Virus record (IMG/VR): IMGVR_UViG_3300008259_000251
Coordinates: 1-21,811 of that record
DNA: 21,811 nucleotides
Reading direction: 5' to 3' (one strand)
Source: a virus
The notes under the pieces were generated by a model, which worked only from the letters and a program-made list of their open reading frames with translations, was not told where the DNA came from and searched no databases. This document shows, in pieces, positions 21,757 to 21,811 of the stretch (position 1 is the stretch's first letter; each line of letters starts with the position of its first letter). A program made the translations under genes and the position numbers.

Positions 21757-21811
21757 TAAAAATTCAAAATTTAACCGTGCGTAATTTCATGAGTGTGGGC
21801 AATCAAACTCA
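21753..21811 (+). CDS. 46: Recombination endonuclease subunit gp46 (Rad50/SbcC-like), 5' end only
   Basis: Only 19 codons lie in the window, starting at the ATG that overlaps the gp47 stop (ATGA). The peptide MIKIQNLTVRNFMSVGNQT matches the start of gp46/SbcC ATPases, where a first strand leads into R-N-(F/I)-M-S-V-G before the Walker A loop (the T4 protein has NIMSVGQNG). gp46 supplies the ATPase and coiled-coil arm to gp47. The Walker A motif should follow just outside the window. Confidence 0.88.
   Translation, partial: MIKIQNLTVRNFMSVGNQT

Noticed and set aside
1-21811. Apparently frequent CTAG tetramer
   Set aside because: About ten copies in the first 1.9 kb is only modestly above what base composition predicts; not enough to claim selection.
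1-21811. tRNA genes, CRISPR arrays, insertion sequences or integration sites
   Set aside because: No cloverleaf-like segments, regularly spaced direct repeats, transposase motifs or terminal repeats were seen.

Overview
This window looks like a piece of an AT-rich T4-like contractile-tailed phage (myovirus) genome, probably from a marine or aquatic source. The family calls rest on recognisable T4 counterparts: a gp6-like wedge protein, gp25, a gp5-like hub/spike, a gp53-like wedge protein, a gp48/gp54-like tube-cap protein, the late sigma factor gp55, and the recombination nuclease pair gp47/gp46. The Shine-Dalgarno sites are ordinary GGAG/AAGG types. The aquatic assignment and the host are inference; nothing in the window identifies the host.

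Layout. From 19786 leftwards to the left edge, the minus strand carries one uninterrupted late structural (baseplate) operon with gaps of 0 to 45 bases. In order of transcription it holds a gp48/gp54-like tube cap split between two frames (19786-18799), a gp53-like wedge protein (18798-18499), a putative hub protein of 745 aa (18497-16260), a gp5-like spike without a lysozyme domain (16258-14696), gp25 (14686-14249), an enlarged gp6 (14203-10751), and a giant gene that starts at 10742 and is still open at base 1. That gives at least 3,580 codons with no in-frame stop, covering almost half of the window. No stretch over 300 bases lacks a gene.

From 19856 rightwards, the plus strand carries gp55 (with a large internal insertion), gp47, and the first 19 codons of gp46. 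The 69-base gap between the two divergent blocks holds an AATAAATA late-promoter box firing left and a TGC-TATAAT extended -10 promoter firing right. A second sigma70-like promoter overlaps the gp55 stop codon and fires into gp47/gp46.

How the genes work together. gp55 is expected to direct RNA polymerase to the late box next to its own gene and so turn on the baseplate operon. The operon products build the wedge (gp6, gp25, gp53), the hub and spike (gp5 and the 745-aa protein) and the tube cap (gp48/54). The giant protein sits where T4 has genes 7-12, so it is probably a baseplate-attached or fibre-like component. It contains six FG-GAP-like beta-propeller repeats and several modules resembling CBM5/12 chitin-binding domains, which suggests contact with surface glycans. 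gp47/gp46 act in DNA recombination and replication.

The points most worth checking are the giant protein's propeller and glycan-binding-like architecture, the +1 frame break in the tube-cap gene, the insertion in gp55, and the compact divergent promoter region.
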